Shown in pieces: positions 17,428 to 27,099 of a stretch of DNA of 64,000 nucleotides. Both the position numbers and the translations under genes were made by a program. Below the pieces are notes generated by a model that was given only the letters and a program-made list of their open reading frames with translations, searched no databases and was not told where the DNA came from. How positions within the stretch are numbered: the first letter of the stretch is position 1; every line of letters starts with the position of its first letter. The DNA comes from Leeuwenhoekiella palythoae (GTDB lineage Bacteria > Bacteroidota > Bacteroidia > Flavobacteriales > Flavobacteriaceae), in assembly GCF_900130045.1 (NCBI RefSeq), contig NZ_FQXT01000004.1, forward strand, positions 513,276 through 577,275, given 5' to 3'.

Positions 17428-18416
17428 TGTTCTCACTAATTGTTTGCACGTATCAGCGTGCTGAGGCATTAAATAGACTCTTGGCCTCAGTTGCCATTCA
17501 AACTACCTATCCGGATGAGATTTTAATAATCGATGGTTCAAAAGATTTGGAGACTCAGCAAAGTATTTCGTCTCAAACTATTAGGAATCTTAAGTATTTT
17601 AAGGTTGAAGAAAAAGATCGCGGACTCACTCTTCAGCGTAATTTTGGGATTGAAAAGTTAAATCCAAAGTCTGGAATCGTATGTTTCTTGGATGATGATG
17701 TGATTCTTGAGCCAGATTATTTCGAAGCAGTTTTAGAAGCTTTTGATTCAGACATTGACATAGTTGGAGTAGGGGGAGTTGCTACAAACGAAAATCTTTG
17801 GAAACCCTCAAGCCGGAAGCATTCAACAGATAAGGTTTATGTATTTGAAGGCTTTGAACGCAGTGAGTCGCAGCGTTTTTATCTGCGAAATAAGCTGGGC
17901 TTACAATCACCCGATCTTCCAGGAGTTATGCCCGACTTTTCGCATGGCAGAACCTATGGCTATCCCTTAACCGGCAAAAATTATGAGGTTGATTTATTAA
18001 TCGGGATGTCTATGAATTTTCGGCGCAAGGTAATTGAAGATGAAAAATTCAGTCTGTATTTTGATGGATACGGACTCTACGAAGATGCAGAATATTGTCT
18101 TCGAGCTTTAAAATATGGGAAAAATGTGATGTGTACTGCTGCTCGGTTGGAACACCTTCATGACCCTTCAGGAAGACCGGATCTTTATAAATACGGTAAA
18201 ATGGTGATTCGAAACGGGTGGTATGTTTGGCGGGTTAAGTATCCAAACCCTAATATTAAAGCACGAATTAAATGGAATGCAACAGCATTACTTTTGACAC
18301 TGATTCGGTTGAGTAATGTGCTCACTACTTCAAACAAAATGGGTGCTTTACGTGAAACCATTGGTAGAACTGTAGGATGGTGGAGTTTATTTTTTAATAA
18401 GCCAAAGCTTCAGTGA
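17424..18416 (+). CDS. GT2 family glycosyltransferase
   Basis: 330 residues from ATG 17424, overlapping the previous stop. The GT-A domain has FSLIVCTYQRAEALNRLL, EILIIDGSKD, a conserved LTLQRNFGIEKL and the metal site CFLDDDVILEPDYF near residues 88-101. GYGLYEDAEYCLRALKYGKN is the acidic catalytic loop. Similar enzymes are found in exopolysaccharide loci. It overlaps the following GTG start by four bases. Confidence 0.9.
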   Translation: MMFSLIVCTYQRAEALNRLLASVAIQTTYPDEILIIDGSKDLETQQSISSQTIRNLKYFKVEEKDRGLTLQRNFGIEKLNPKSGIVCFLDDDVILEPDYFEAVLEAFDSDIDIVGVGGVATNENLWKPSSRKHSTDKVYVFEGFERSESQRFYLRNKLGLQSPDLPGVMPDFSHGRTYGYPLTGKNYEVDLLIGMSMNFRRKVIEDEKFSLYFDGYGLYEDAEYCLRALKYGKNVMCTAARLEHLHDPSGRPDLYKYGKMVIRNGWYVWRVKYPNPNIKARIKWNATALLLTLIRLSNVLTTSNKMGALRETIGRTVGWWSLFFNKPKLQ

Positions 18417-19525
18417 AATTTGCTGTAATCACCCATATTGAGCATTTTGAAAAAGAAGGAGATTTCTACTCTTATGGCCCATATGTTCGTGAAATGAATT
18501 TGTGGTTTAAGGGTGTGGATGAGGTTCGTGTTGTAGGCACCTTTAGTTCAAAAAATCCGGGAAGTATTGATCTGCCTTATAAGGCTACACGTCTGCAATT
18601 GATCAAAGTCCCATCGTTTGACATTACCAGTATTGCGCAGGCGGGACGAGCACTTTTGGTGTTGCCGGTAATTATTAAGAAAATTTATCAGGAAATGTCG
18701 GGTGTAGATCATATTCATCTGCGTTGCCCCGGAAATATAGGGTTACTTGGTGCTATTGTTCAGCTATTTTTTCCAAAGAAGAAAAAAACAGCAAAGTATG
18801 CAGGTAACTGGGATCCTAAGTCGAAACAGCCCTGGAGTTATAACCTGCAAAAATGGATTTTAAGCAATAGCTTTTTAACTAAAAATATGCAGGTTTTGGT
18901 TTATGGCGCTTGGCCTAATCAAAGCAAAAATATCAAGCCCTTCTTTACCGCGACTTATACCGAAGCCGATAATAACGCGCTTCCACTGCGTAAATACGAT
19001 TTGCCTTTACGTTTTTTATTTGTTGGTGGTTTGGTTCCGGGTAAGCGTCCTTTATATACTTTAGCGCTTGTAAACGAACTCATCTCCAAAGGTTTTCCGG
19101 CAGAACTTCATTTTTACGGCGATGGACCTCAAAAGGAATTGCTTCTCGATTTTATCACGGAGCATCATCTAGAGAAAAGTGTTTTTCTTCACGGAAATCA
19201 ATCGGCTGCAACAGTTGCTGAAGCCTATAAAAAAAGTCATTTTTTGATACTGCCTTCTAAAAGCGAAGGCTGGCCAAAAGCGGTAGCAGAGGCGATGTGG
19301 TGGGGTGTGATTCCTATCGCTACTCCAATTTCTTGCGTACCGTGGATGCTTGATCACGGTAATCGTGGTATTTTAATCAAGGCCAAGCTTGAATCTGATG
19401 CAGCTCAATTAGAAGCATTTTTAAAAGATAAAACGGGTCTGAAAGATATGGCGCAAAAAGCATCTGCCTGGTCACGCAACTATACCTTAGATTTGTTTGA
19501 AGCTGAACTTAAAAAACTCTTGTAA
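18413..19525 (+). CDS. GT4 family glycosyltransferase
   Basis: 370 residues, GTG start overlapping the preceding TGA. The C-terminal GT-B half shows LRFLFVGGLVPGKRPLYTLALV, LHFYGDGPQKELL and the E-x7-E pair SEGWPKAVAEAMWWG. The middle KTAKYAGNWDPKSKQPWS occurs in a GT4 subgroup of capsule loci. It is followed three bases later by another GT4 gene. Sugar specificity is not predictable. Confidence 0.88.
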   Translation: MKFAVITHIEHFEKEGDFYSYGPYVREMNLWFKGVDEVRVVGTFSSKNPGSIDLPYKATRLQLIKVPSFDITSIAQAGRALLVLPVIIKKIYQEMSGVDHIHLRCPGNIGLLGAIVQLFFPKKKKTAKYAGNWDPKSKQPWSYNLQKWILSNSFLTKNMQVLVYGAWPNQSKNIKPFFTATYTEADNNALPLRKYDLPLRFLFVGGLVPGKRPLYTLALVNELISKGFPAELHFYGDGPQKELLLDFITEHHLEKSVFLHGNQSAATVAEAYKKSHFLILPSKSEGWPKAVAEAMWWGVIPIATPISCVPWMLDHGNRGILIKAKLESDAAQLEAFLKDKTGLKDMAQKASAWSRNYTLDLFEAELKKLL

Positions 19526-19528
19526 ACC

Positions 19529-20599
19529 GTGCGCATTCTACAATTGATAGATAGTTTGGCTATTGGTGGCGCAGAACGTATGGCGGTTAATTATGCCAAT
19601 GCATTATACGATAGGGTTGAAGTCTCTGCTCTTTGTTCTACCAGACAAGAAGGGCTTTTAAGGGAGTTGATTAAACCCGAAGTGCCTTATTTGTATTTAG
19701 CGCGGAAACGCCGCTTAGATGTAGCTGCTGTATTTAGATTAAAGCGTTTTATTAAACAACATCAGATTAAAATCATTCATGCGCACGGAAGCAGCTATTT
19801 TATAGCTGCTCTGGTTAAGCTAATGACTCCGGGACTTAAATTGATTTGGCACGATCATTATGGGAACAGTGAATATTTGGAGGATCGTAATACGGGGTAT
19901 CTTAAGCTTTTTAGTACATTATTTGATGCTGTTTTTTCGGTAAATAAGAAACTAGCAATTTGGGCAAAACGAACTTTGAAGGTTGAAAAAACCTTTTACA
20001 TTAAAAATTTTATTGCTGAAGCTCTACCTTATGACACCACTGAAAATTTTCGAGGGGTGCGCGGAAAACGATTGGTTTGCGTAGCGAATTTGAGGCCTCA
20101 GAAAAACCATCATCTGCTCATAGATGCTTTTGAAAAGTTACTTGAAACAGATCCCGAGTATACGTTACATTTATTCGGAGAAGCACCTGACACGCTGTAT
20201 GCAAAATCCATTTTGCAGCGGTTAAAAGAGCATCCATTTAAAAGTTCTGTCTTTTACCATGGGCTTTATTTAAAAATGTCGGCTGTTTTACCGCATTTTG
20301 ATGCTGGAGTATTATCTTCAAATTCGGAAGGTTTGCCTTTGGCCTTATTGGAGTATGGACAAGCTGGACTTGCTGTAATCACTACAGACGTCGGGCAATG
20401 CAAGCAGGTGCTGGATGATGCTGGGATTTGCGTACCGCCAGAAGATAATGAAGCATTTGCTTCGGCTTTACTTCATTTGGAAGAGAATCCTTTAAAAACG
20501 CAGCAAAAACCCAAAATATTTCAAAATAAAGTGCAAGAACATTATGGAGCTCCGTCAATCTTGACTGAAGTACTTTCTATTTATGCTCAAATTATTTAA
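19529..20599 (+). CDS. GT4 family glycosyltransferase
   Basis: 356 residues with a GTG start. LQLIDSLAIGGAERMAVNYAN is the canonical GT4 N-terminus (glycine loop and acceptor helix). IIHAHGSSYFIAALVK, LVCVANLRPQKNHHLLIDAF, LHLFGEAPDT and the E-x7-E block NSEGLPLALLEYGQAG follow. The last 17 bases overlap the start of the membrane protein gene that follows, so the two are probably co-translated. Confidence 0.92.
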   Translation: MRILQLIDSLAIGGAERMAVNYANALYDRVEVSALCSTRQEGLLRELIKPEVPYLYLARKRRLDVAAVFRLKRFIKQHQIKIIHAHGSSYFIAALVKLMTPGLKLIWHDHYGNSEYLEDRNTGYLKLFSTLFDAVFSVNKKLAIWAKRTLKVEKTFYIKNFIAEALPYDTTENFRGVRGKRLVCVANLRPQKNHHLLIDAFEKLLETDPEYTLHLFGEAPDTLYAKSILQRLKEHPFKSSVFYHGLYLKMSAVLPHFDAGVLSSNSEGLPLALLEYGQAGLAVITTDVGQCKQVLDDAGICVPPEDNEAFASALLHLEENPLKTQQKPKIFQNKVQEHYGAPSILTEVLSIYAQII

Positions 20600-21953
20600 A
20601 AACTATAACAAGCGGTATTTGCAACTTATAGGGCTCCACGTCGCTATTGGTTTTGCTATATACTTGTTTCGGTTTTTGGGTTTATTTTACTTTTTAGGGT
20701 CTATGGTCTTTTTCATTTTATGGATTTTTCAATCTGGAAATAAGCAAAATCAGGCACTTTTAGCAGCAGCCTATATGACTGCGGGGGAGGTGTTTTTCAG
20801 GATGACTGGTGGAAGTTTGATTCCTTGGGAAGCGGGGAAGTATTCGGTAATCTGCTTTATTTTGATCGGTTTGTTTTTTAGTGGTACTTCAAGGAAATCC
20901 GCTCCATATTGGTTGTATTTATTGTTGTTGATTCCGGGAGTATTGTATGCTGCTGAAACCCTAAATTTTGATACTAATGTGCGTAAAGCGGTCATTTTCA
21001 ATTTGAGCGGACCGTTCTGCTTAGGAATTTCGGCGTTGTATTGTTATGATCGCAAAATATCTAAACAACAGTTTCATCATCTTATTTGGGCTCTATTGAT
21101 GCCGGTTATTGCCCTTGGAGTTTACCTTTTGTTTTACACCCCTGATACTCGGGAAGTACTAAATGGTACCAATTCTAATTTTGCGCTTTCCGGTGGATAC
21201 GGTCCTAATCAAGTGGCTACGGCGCTAGGAATAGGAATGTTTGCTTTGGTGGTTCAGCTTTTTGTGAACAGTAAAAACAAGCTTATCTTTTTTATTAATT
21301 TGGGTTTGCTGATGTTCTTGACTTATCGAGGTATCATCACGTTTTCTCGTGGTGGAATTTTTACTGCAGCTTTGATCAGTCTGGCATTTATTGTTATGTA
21401 TTTCCAGGGAGTTTCGAGTAAGAAGCGCAATGCCATCTCTTTTTATTTGGTGATCTTAGGAAGTGCTATCGCAATCACGTGGCTGATTTCCTCGGTGCGC
21501 ACCATGGGACTTATTGATTTGCGCTATGCCAACAAAGACGCAGCAGGACGAATTAAAGAAGATCTAACTACAGGCCGACAGGAGTTGGTTACCTCTGAAC
21601 TTACTTTTTTTATGAATAATCCGGTGATGGGTATTGGTGTAGGGAAAACCAAAGAATACCGTGAAGAAAAACTAGATATTTTGGCGGCTTCCCACAATGA
21701 GATCAGCAGATTGCTTTCTGAACACGGCGTTTTCGGACTTATAGCACTACTGATTTTACTTGCAGCACCGTTATTCTACCGCATCGGAAACCGGAAAAAT
21801 TATCTATTTTATTCCTTTTATGGGTTTTGGTTTTTAACAATCAATCACTCCTCTATGCGGGTTGCGGCACCGGCTTTTCTATACGCCTTAGCCCTTTTAA
21901 ATGTAATGCATGAGCCAAAGAATACTGTACCTCGGCAACAAATTAGCCAATAA
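20583..21953 (+). CDS. O-antigen polymerase/ligase family membrane protein (Wzy/WaaL-like)
   Basis: 456 residues with about ten to twelve hydrophobic segments covering most of the chain. The Wzy_C-type periplasmic loop is visible around 300-390: TGRQELVTSELTFFMNNPVM, GIGVGKTKEYREEK and the conserved SHNEISRLLSEHGVFGL. Such proteins either polymerise undecaprenyl-linked repeats or attach the glycan to lipid A core or protein; sequence alone does not separate these roles. No Wzx flippase is in the window, so export genes are probably upstream of position 1. It overlaps the next GT4 gene by 44 bases. Confidence 0.85.
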   Translation: MLKLFKNYNKRYLQLIGLHVAIGFAIYLFRFLGLFYFLGSMVFFILWIFQSGNKQNQALLAAAYMTAGEVFFRMTGGSLIPWEAGKYSVICFILIGLFFSGTSRKSAPYWLYLLLLIPGVLYAAETLNFDTNVRKAVIFNLSGPFCLGISALYCYDRKISKQQFHHLIWALLMPVIALGVYLLFYTPDTREVLNGTNSNFALSGGYGPNQVATALGIGMFALVVQLFVNSKNKLIFFINLGLLMFLTYRGIITFSRGGIFTAALISLAFIVMYFQGVSSKKRNAISFYLVILGSAIAITWLISSVRTMGLIDLRYANKDAAGRIKEDLTTGRQELVTSELTFFMNNPVMGIGVGKTKEYREEKLDILAASHNEISRLLSEHGVFGLIALLILLAAPLFYRIGNRKNYLFYSFYGFWFLTINHSSMRVAAPAFLYALALLNVMHEPKNTVPRQQISQ

Positions 21954-22923
21954 AGGTTTTACGCCCACCGGAATTGACACACTTGGTCCAAGACTTGAGG
22001 CTGAAGGTTTTCTGTTGCGGTATGCGAGTGATAAGAGAAATAAAGTTTTGCGGTTACTTGCCATGCTTTGGGCGGTTTTCAAAAGTCGAAACTGGGCCGA
22101 TTATGTATTGATCGACACCTATAGCACACAAAGTTTTTGGTTTGCGTATTGTAGTGGGAGATTATGCTCTTTGTTAGGCTTAAACTACATTCCTATTTTA
22201 CACGGTGGAAATCTTCCGGAGCGGCTTAAAACGAGTCCGAAGGCTTCTGAAATTTTATTTAGAAACGCCTATATCAATGTAGCGCCATCAGCTTATTTAA
22301 TGGACTGTTTCAGCAAAAACGGATTCCTTAAGGTTACTAATATTCCCAATACGATCGATCTAAGCCTGTATCACTTTAAGCAACGAAAAACTATTCAGCC
22401 TAAACTATTATGGGTGCGCTCTTTTGCTGAAATCTACAATCCGTTGCTTGCTGTACGCTTATTTCATTTCCTACACTTGAAATACCCTGCTGCCGAATTG
22501 TGTATGGTAGGACCTGATAAAGACGGCTCACTTGAGCTTTGTAAAGCCGAAGCCGAACGTTTAGGGATCACCGTGCGCTTTACCGGTAAACTATCTCGGG
22601 AGGCTTGGTGTACTTTGGCAGCCTATTATGATCTTTTTATCAATACAACCCATTTCGACAATACTCCGGTGAGTTTGTTAGAAGCGATGGCGCTAGGACT
22701 TCCTGTGATTTCTACTAATGTGGGAGGGATTTCGAAACTTATAACTGATGATCAAAATGGTTTGCTGGTTGCCGCTAATGATGAAACTGCTTTTGTAAGC
22801 GCAATAGAGCGGTTGTTACATCATCCAGAATTGGTAGAACGTCTTACTACCCGCGCATATCAGACTGTGCAAACTTTTAATTGGGAGGAGGTAAAGCAGC
22901 AATGGCATAAGCTGTTGTCTTAA
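21910..22923 (+). CDS. GT4 family glycosyltransferase
   Basis: 337 residues. ILYLGNKLANKGFTPTGIDT begins the acceptor domain. IPILHGGNLPERL, VAPSAYLMDCF and the donor domain with LLWVRSFAEIYNPLLAVRLF and DNTPVSLLEAMALGLPVIST follow. The first Glu of E-x7-E is replaced by Asn/Asp in this last block, as in several Bacteroidota GT4 enzymes. ATG at 21910 lies inside the end of the polymerase gene. Confidence 0.88.
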   Translation: MSQRILYLGNKLANKGFTPTGIDTLGPRLEAEGFLLRYASDKRNKVLRLLAMLWAVFKSRNWADYVLIDTYSTQSFWFAYCSGRLCSLLGLNYIPILHGGNLPERLKTSPKASEILFRNAYINVAPSAYLMDCFSKNGFLKVTNIPNTIDLSLYHFKQRKTIQPKLLWVRSFAEIYNPLLAVRLFHFLHLKYPAAELCMVGPDKDGSLELCKAEAERLGITVRFTGKLSREAWCTLAAYYDLFINTTHFDNTPVSLLEAMALGLPVISTNVGGISKLITDDQNGLLVAANDETAFVSAIERLLHHPELVERLTTRAYQTVQTFNWEEVKQQWHKLLS

Positions 22924-22930
22924 AATGCGT

Positions 22931-22938
22931 TATCTTTG
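22931..22938 (+). promoter_or_regulatory. Candidate -7 box TATCTTTG inside the glycan operon
   Basis: Exact match to the TAnnTTTG consensus and identical to the box before pyrG at 42245. It overlaps the in-frame TTG at 22936 that would otherwise be read as the start of the next gene. If it is a promoter, the real start must be downstream, at ATG 22960. Confidence 0.5.
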
Positions 22939-22959
22939 AAAGACCAAACAGCCCCCTTG

Positions 22960-24348
22960 ATGTCTTGGATACCTAATATTCATTTTGAAATTTCAGAGCG
23001 CAAGATCCTTTTGCGCATTTTAGATCTGGTTGCTATAACCCTAACTTTAGTTTTGGTGTATAGCCTTTTTCAATTTGACTACCTTAAGATCAGGTACAGT
23101 AGGTGGGGTTGGGTGTTTGTATTATGGCTCTATTATACTGTTTTTGCTGCGATTTTTGAGCTTTACGATTTACAAAAAGCAGCTTCCTTTCAGACTACTT
23201 TAAAGAATATTCTTTTGACCGTTTCTACAACGGTTTTGTTTTTTATTCTTACTCCGTTTGTAACCCCTGTTTTACCGGAAAACAGATTGCAAATCCTACT
23301 CTTTTTTGCTTCGATGGTGGTAGGTTTACTGGTGTGGCGGTTTGCGTACATCAGTTTAATTTCGGCTCCGCGATTCAATAAGCGTATTTTAGTAGTAGGG
23401 AACAGTTTTGATATCAATCTCATTGCCGAAAATCTTCATAAGGCAGATCCCAATTATCGGGTAATCGGTTTTGTAAATACTGATGAAATGCAAGCAAAAG
23501 ATTTTGACCGAAGGTTGAAAGCCATTGAAGTTGCTAACCTGATCAAATCCATTAAAAGATATTCGGTTTCCGAAATTGTTGTGGCAAGCGCTGCGCAAGG
23601 TGTAGGGGTTGAGTTGTACAATAAGTTGCTGGTGCTACTTGAGCGTGGTTTTCCTATCCGGGAATACACGCAAGTCTATGAAGAGATCACGCATCGCGTA
23701 CCCGTACAGCACGTAGAGCGGGATTTTTATAAATATTTCCCGTTTAGCAGAAGTAATAAAAACCGATTTTATCTTTTTATCAGCAGGCTTTTTAATGTGA
23801 TTTTTGCACTCTGCGTGATGTTCGTTAGTCTGTTTATTATTCCTTTAGTTTTTATAGGGAATCTTATGGGTAATCGTGGTCCACTTTTCTATACTCAAGA
23901 ACGTGTAGGCCTTAACGGCAAGCCTTTTCACATTCTTAAATTGCGCACAATGATCATAAATGCTGAGGCGGAAGGAGCTCAATGGGCCAGTAGAGCTGAC
24001 CGCCGCATAACGCCTTTTGGCAAGATCTTACGCAATCTACGAATTGATGAAATTCCGCAATGCGTGAATATTCTTAAGGGTGAAATGAGTCTTATTGGTC
24101 CGCGGCCGGAGCGTCCTGTTTTTGTGCAGGAACTTTCAGAGAAAATTCCTTTTTATCAAATTAGGCATACGGTAAAACCGGGTTTGACCGGTTGGGCTCA
24201 GGTGCGCGGCAGATATGCAGAATCAATAGATGACACGTTAGAGAAATTGCAGTATGACTTGTTTTATATCAAGCACCGCAACCTCTTTCTTGATTTGAAT
24301 ATTTTGCTGAAAACCATCAGTACAGTTTTATACTATCGCGGTCAATAG
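22960..24348 (+). CDS. Polyprenyl-phosphate sugar-1-phosphate transferase (WbaP/WcaJ type)
   Basis: Initiates glycan assembly by moving a hexose-1-phosphate from a UDP-sugar to undecaprenyl phosphate. 462 residues from the ATG, or 470 from TTG 22936. Four N-terminal membrane segments (about 20-140) and a Rossmann CoA-binding-like domain (about 140-265, with ILVVGNSFDIN) come first. A fifth membrane helix leads to the C-terminal catalytic domain with FYTQERVGLNGKPFHILKLR, IDEIPQCVNILKGEMSLIGP, RPERP and KPGLTGWAQVRGRYA. It closes the glycan locus and abuts lnt on the opposite strand with no intervening base. Confidence 0.95.
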   Translation: MSWIPNIHFEISERKILLRILDLVAITLTLVLVYSLFQFDYLKIRYSRWGWVFVLWLYYTVFAAIFELYDLQKAASFQTTLKNILLTVSTTVLFFILTPFVTPVLPENRLQILLFFASMVVGLLVWRFAYISLISAPRFNKRILVVGNSFDINLIAENLHKADPNYRVIGFVNTDEMQAKDFDRRLKAIEVANLIKSIKRYSVSEIVVASAAQGVGVELYNKLLVLLERGFPIREYTQVYEEITHRVPVQHVERDFYKYFPFSRSNKNRFYLFISRLFNVIFALCVMFVSLFIIPLVFIGNLMGNRGPLFYTQERVGLNGKPFHILKLRTMIINAEAEGAQWASRADRRITPFGKILRNLRIDEIPQCVNILKGEMSLIGPRPERPVFVQELSEKIPFYQIRHTVKPGLTGWAQVRGRYAESIDDTLEKLQYDLFYIKHRNLFLDLNILLKTISTVLYYRGQ

Positions 24349-25962
24349 CTACACTTGGGTTACTCGACGTTTTATGAAGAATGAAAGTATTAATAGAAGT
24401 AGAACAGGAATAAAAGCGAGTCTGGCAAGATAATCTCCAAAGCGTACATAAAAAGTCAACGTCTTGTTGGCATTGAGCGTACCTTTTAAACTTCCACGGA
24501 GGCCGTACCCCAATTCTTTGATCAGTTCGCCTTTTTGATTGATGAACGCTGAAATGCCTGTATTTGCACTCCGGGCAATGCTTCTTCGGGTTTCAATGGC
24601 ACGAAGGCGTGCATAGTTCAAGTGTTGTTTGTGACCTTGGGTATCGCCCCACCAGGCATCGTTAGTGATGATGGCTAAAAATTCTGCTCCCTCCTTAACA
24701 TAATCGGTAACAAAAGCTCCGTAAACCGATTCATAACAAATCACCGGTCCCACTTTAGTGTCATTACTTCCCGTAAAAGCAACGCGATTATCTTGTGTTG
24801 TTTTCATAGAAACCGTTCCGCCCAGATCGAGCATAATATCTCCTAAAAGCGGCTTTAAAACGTTTTGATATGGAAAGTTTTCAACACCAACCACTAATTT
24901 ACTTTTATGATAAATCTGAATGCTGTCTTGTTGATTTAGCAAAAAAGCCGAATTGAAAAAATCTGCCCAAATGGGATTTCCTATGCGGTCTTTGCCAACA
25001 TAATTTGAAGTTGGTAAGGTAGCGGCTTTGTCATTGTACACCCGGTAAAATTGAATTCCGGCTAAGTAATTAAGGTTGGGATAGTCTTCTAAAAATTGCT
25101 GTGCTTTTTGCCTTTCTGCACTAAAGGCAAAACTGCGAAGATCAACTCCGGCGCCTTCCGCCAGAACCGTTTCAGGTGCGATCAAATAATCGGTTGAGGA
25201 GGTAAGCGTCTTGGAAGCTTCCTCAAAAAGCAAGTCGGCTATTCGCTCGTTTGTAGTGTTGTATTTTTCGGTATAGGGGTCAATATTGGGTTGCAATAAC
25301 ACCACCTCAACAGGATTTTCGGTTTCGGTATAATTCAATAAAATTAACTGACTTATCCCTATAGGAATAAGGATCACAGCCGCCACAATGGCTAGTTTGA
25401 CGCTCAATATTCTTCGATTTTTTCTTTCGGCGTAAGCTAAAATTCCTTTAAAGATCAACGCATTAACAAGCCATACCCAAAGTGTTCCGCCAAAAGTCCC
25501 GGTATATTCATACCACTGAATCAATCCTGTATAGGTCGCGAATGCATTGCCCAAATTCAGCCAGGGCCAGGCAAACTCCCAGTTGAGATGCATAAACTCA
25601 AAAAGCATCCATAAAGCACCAAGAAAGGTTAAGCTGAGGCTGATTGAAAATCGCTTGCTGATTCGGGAATAGAGCATCCAGACTAAGGTCATAAGTAGGG
25701 AATTGGCTAAAACCGCAAACCACATCCCGAATCCCGTAGAGTTGTAAAGCCACCAAGTCGTGATGATGTTAAAAATGAAAAAAGCTAAATAGGAAAGTCC
25801 GAAAAGTTTTAGTCTTGGGCGCTTAACGTCAGAAGTGTTCAGATTGCGTGTGGCAAATAATAAGGGTACAAACCCAAAAAATAATAAGAGCGGAAATCCG
25901 TAAGTAGGCCAGGCTAGTGCGAGGAGTAAACCGGTAGCGCATGCCAATAAAAGGTTTTTCAT
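24349..25962 (-). CDS. lnt: Apolipoprotein N-acyltransferase
   Basis: Adds the third acyl chain to the N-terminal Cys of lipoproteins in the inner membrane. 537 residues. Six or so membrane helices span about 1-210, with the conserved WPWLNLGN (132-139). A nitrilase-fold domain follows: catalytic Glu264 in LIAPETVLAEG, Lys353 in YHKSKLVVGVENFPYQ and Cys409 in GPVICYESVYG, then NDAWWGDTQGHKQH. A last helix anchors the C-terminus. Several lipoproteins in this window would be substrates. Its stop abuts that of the sugar-phosphate transferase. Confidence 0.95.
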   Translation of the reverse strand: MKNLLLACATGLLLALAWPTYGFPLLLFFGFVPLLFATRNLNTSDVKRPRLKLFGLSYLAFFIFNIITTWWLYNSTGFGMWFAVLANSLLMTLVWMLYSRISKRFSISLSLTFLGALWMLFEFMHLNWEFAWPWLNLGNAFATYTGLIQWYEYTGTFGGTLWVWLVNALIFKGILAYAERKNRRILSVKLAIVAAVILIPIGISQLILLNYTETENPVEVVLLQPNIDPYTEKYNTTNERIADLLFEEASKTLTSSTDYLIAPETVLAEGAGVDLRSFAFSAERQKAQQFLEDYPNLNYLAGIQFYRVYNDKAATLPTSNYVGKDRIGNPIWADFFNSAFLLNQQDSIQIYHKSKLVVGVENFPYQNVLKPLLGDIMLDLGGTVSMKTTQDNRVAFTGSNDTKVGPVICYESVYGAFVTDYVKEGAEFLAIITNDAWWGDTQGHKQHLNYARLRAIETRRSIARSANTGISAFINQKGELIKELGYGLRGSLKGTLNANKTLTFYVRFGDYLARLAFIPVLLLLILSFFIKRRVTQV

Positions 25963-26110
25963 AACAGCGTTCTAATGCATAGGCAAGTTAAAGCAACCGC
26001 AATTTATAACGTAAATACCAACTCAAAAATATAGATTCACGTGTGTTAAACCTATTTAAAAGCAAGGGCGCACTCTTCTATTTGTGATTAACTTAGAGCA
26101 AAAACCAACT

Positions 26111-27019
26111 ATGCGAATTCTTATCACCGGAGCGACGGGATTAATTGGCCAGGCGCTTACTAAACAGTTGCTTCGTGCAAACCACGAAGTCCATTATTTA
26201 ACTACAAGTCCGGATAAAATTGAAACAAAACCCAATTACAAAGGCTTTTTATGGAATACCGCCAAGGGCCAATTAGATGTAGCCTGTTTAAAAGGGGTAA
26301 GGACCATTGTGCATTTAGCCGGGGCGAGTATTGCAGAACGCTGGACCGAAGATTATAAAAAGACTATTTTAGAAAGCCGAACCCAAACAGCTCAATTACT
26401 TTTTGATACTTTAAAAAGCAATGAACACGAGGTAAAACATTTTGTTTCGGCTAGTGCCATTGGCGCATATCCTTCTTCAAGAACGCAATTGTACACCGAA
26501 GCATTTGAGACGTATAATCCGGGCTTTTTGGGAACGGTGGTAGAAGCCTGGGAAGCTTCAGCAGATCAATTTAAATCTTTAGGGCTTAAGGTTTCTAAAG
26601 TTAGGGTTGGAGTCGTATTGGCTGAAAACGGCGGTGCGCTTGAAAAGTTGATTCAGCCTATAAACTATTATGTGGGCAGTCCTTTAGGTGACGGAAAACA
26701 GTGGCAATCTTGGATTCATTTAGATGATTTAGCCGGAATATTTAAAACAGTTATTATAAATGCCTATGAAGGAATTTACAATGCGGTAGTACCTGCGCCG
26801 GTCACTAATGAAACCTTGATTAAGGAAGCTGCTACGGTTTTAAACAAACCGCTTTTTATGCCTAAGGTTCCTGCATTTATGCTCAAGTTGATCTTAGGAG
26901 AAATGGCAGCCATCGTACTAGAAAGTCAGAAAGTAAGTTCGCAAAAAATAGAGCATAAAGGCTACATCTTTAAGTTTACTCAATTGAATAAAGCACTTAA
27001 AGACCTTCTTGAAGATTAG
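26111..27019 (+). CDS. TIGR01777-family SDR epimerase/NAD(P)-binding protein
   Basis: 302 residues from ATG 26111 (MRILITGATGLIGQALTKQL); GTG at 26084 would add nine unlikely residues. The NAD(P)-binding GxxGxxG is at 7-13. VHLAGASIAERWTEDYKKTI, FVSASAIGAYP (the YxxxK-type Tyr region is atypical in this family) and WQSWIHLDDLAGIF are family hallmarks. The C-terminal DUF1731-like domain ends the protein. Members are often called YfcH or cell-division-inhibitor SulA homologues, but their biochemical role is not settled. Confidence 0.9.
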   Translation: MRILITGATGLIGQALTKQLLRANHEVHYLTTSPDKIETKPNYKGFLWNTAKGQLDVACLKGVRTIVHLAGASIAERWTEDYKKTILESRTQTAQLLFDTLKSNEHEVKHFVSASAIGAYPSSRTQLYTEAFETYNPGFLGTVVEAWEASADQFKSLGLKVSKVRVGVVLAENGGALEKLIQPINYYVGSPLGDGKQWQSWIHLDDLAGIFKTVIINAYEGIYNAVVPAPVTNETLIKEAATVLNKPLFMPKVPAFMLKLILGEMAAIVLESQKVSSQKIEHKGYIFKFTQLNKALKDLLED

Positions 27020-27053
27020 AATATTTGGTAGTTTAAGAAAATAGAAGACATAA

Positions 27054-27078
27054 AAAAACCGGCATTTAGCCGGTTTTT
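27054..27078. terminator. Bidirectional rho-independent-type terminator
   Basis: AAAAACCGGC (27054-27063), loop ATTTA, GCCGGTTTTT (27069-27078): a perfect 10-base stem with T-runs on both strands. It lies between the convergent SDR and YceI genes and can serve both. Confidence 0.85.
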
Positions 27079-27099
27079 AGATTTTAAGAGCGTTACAAA

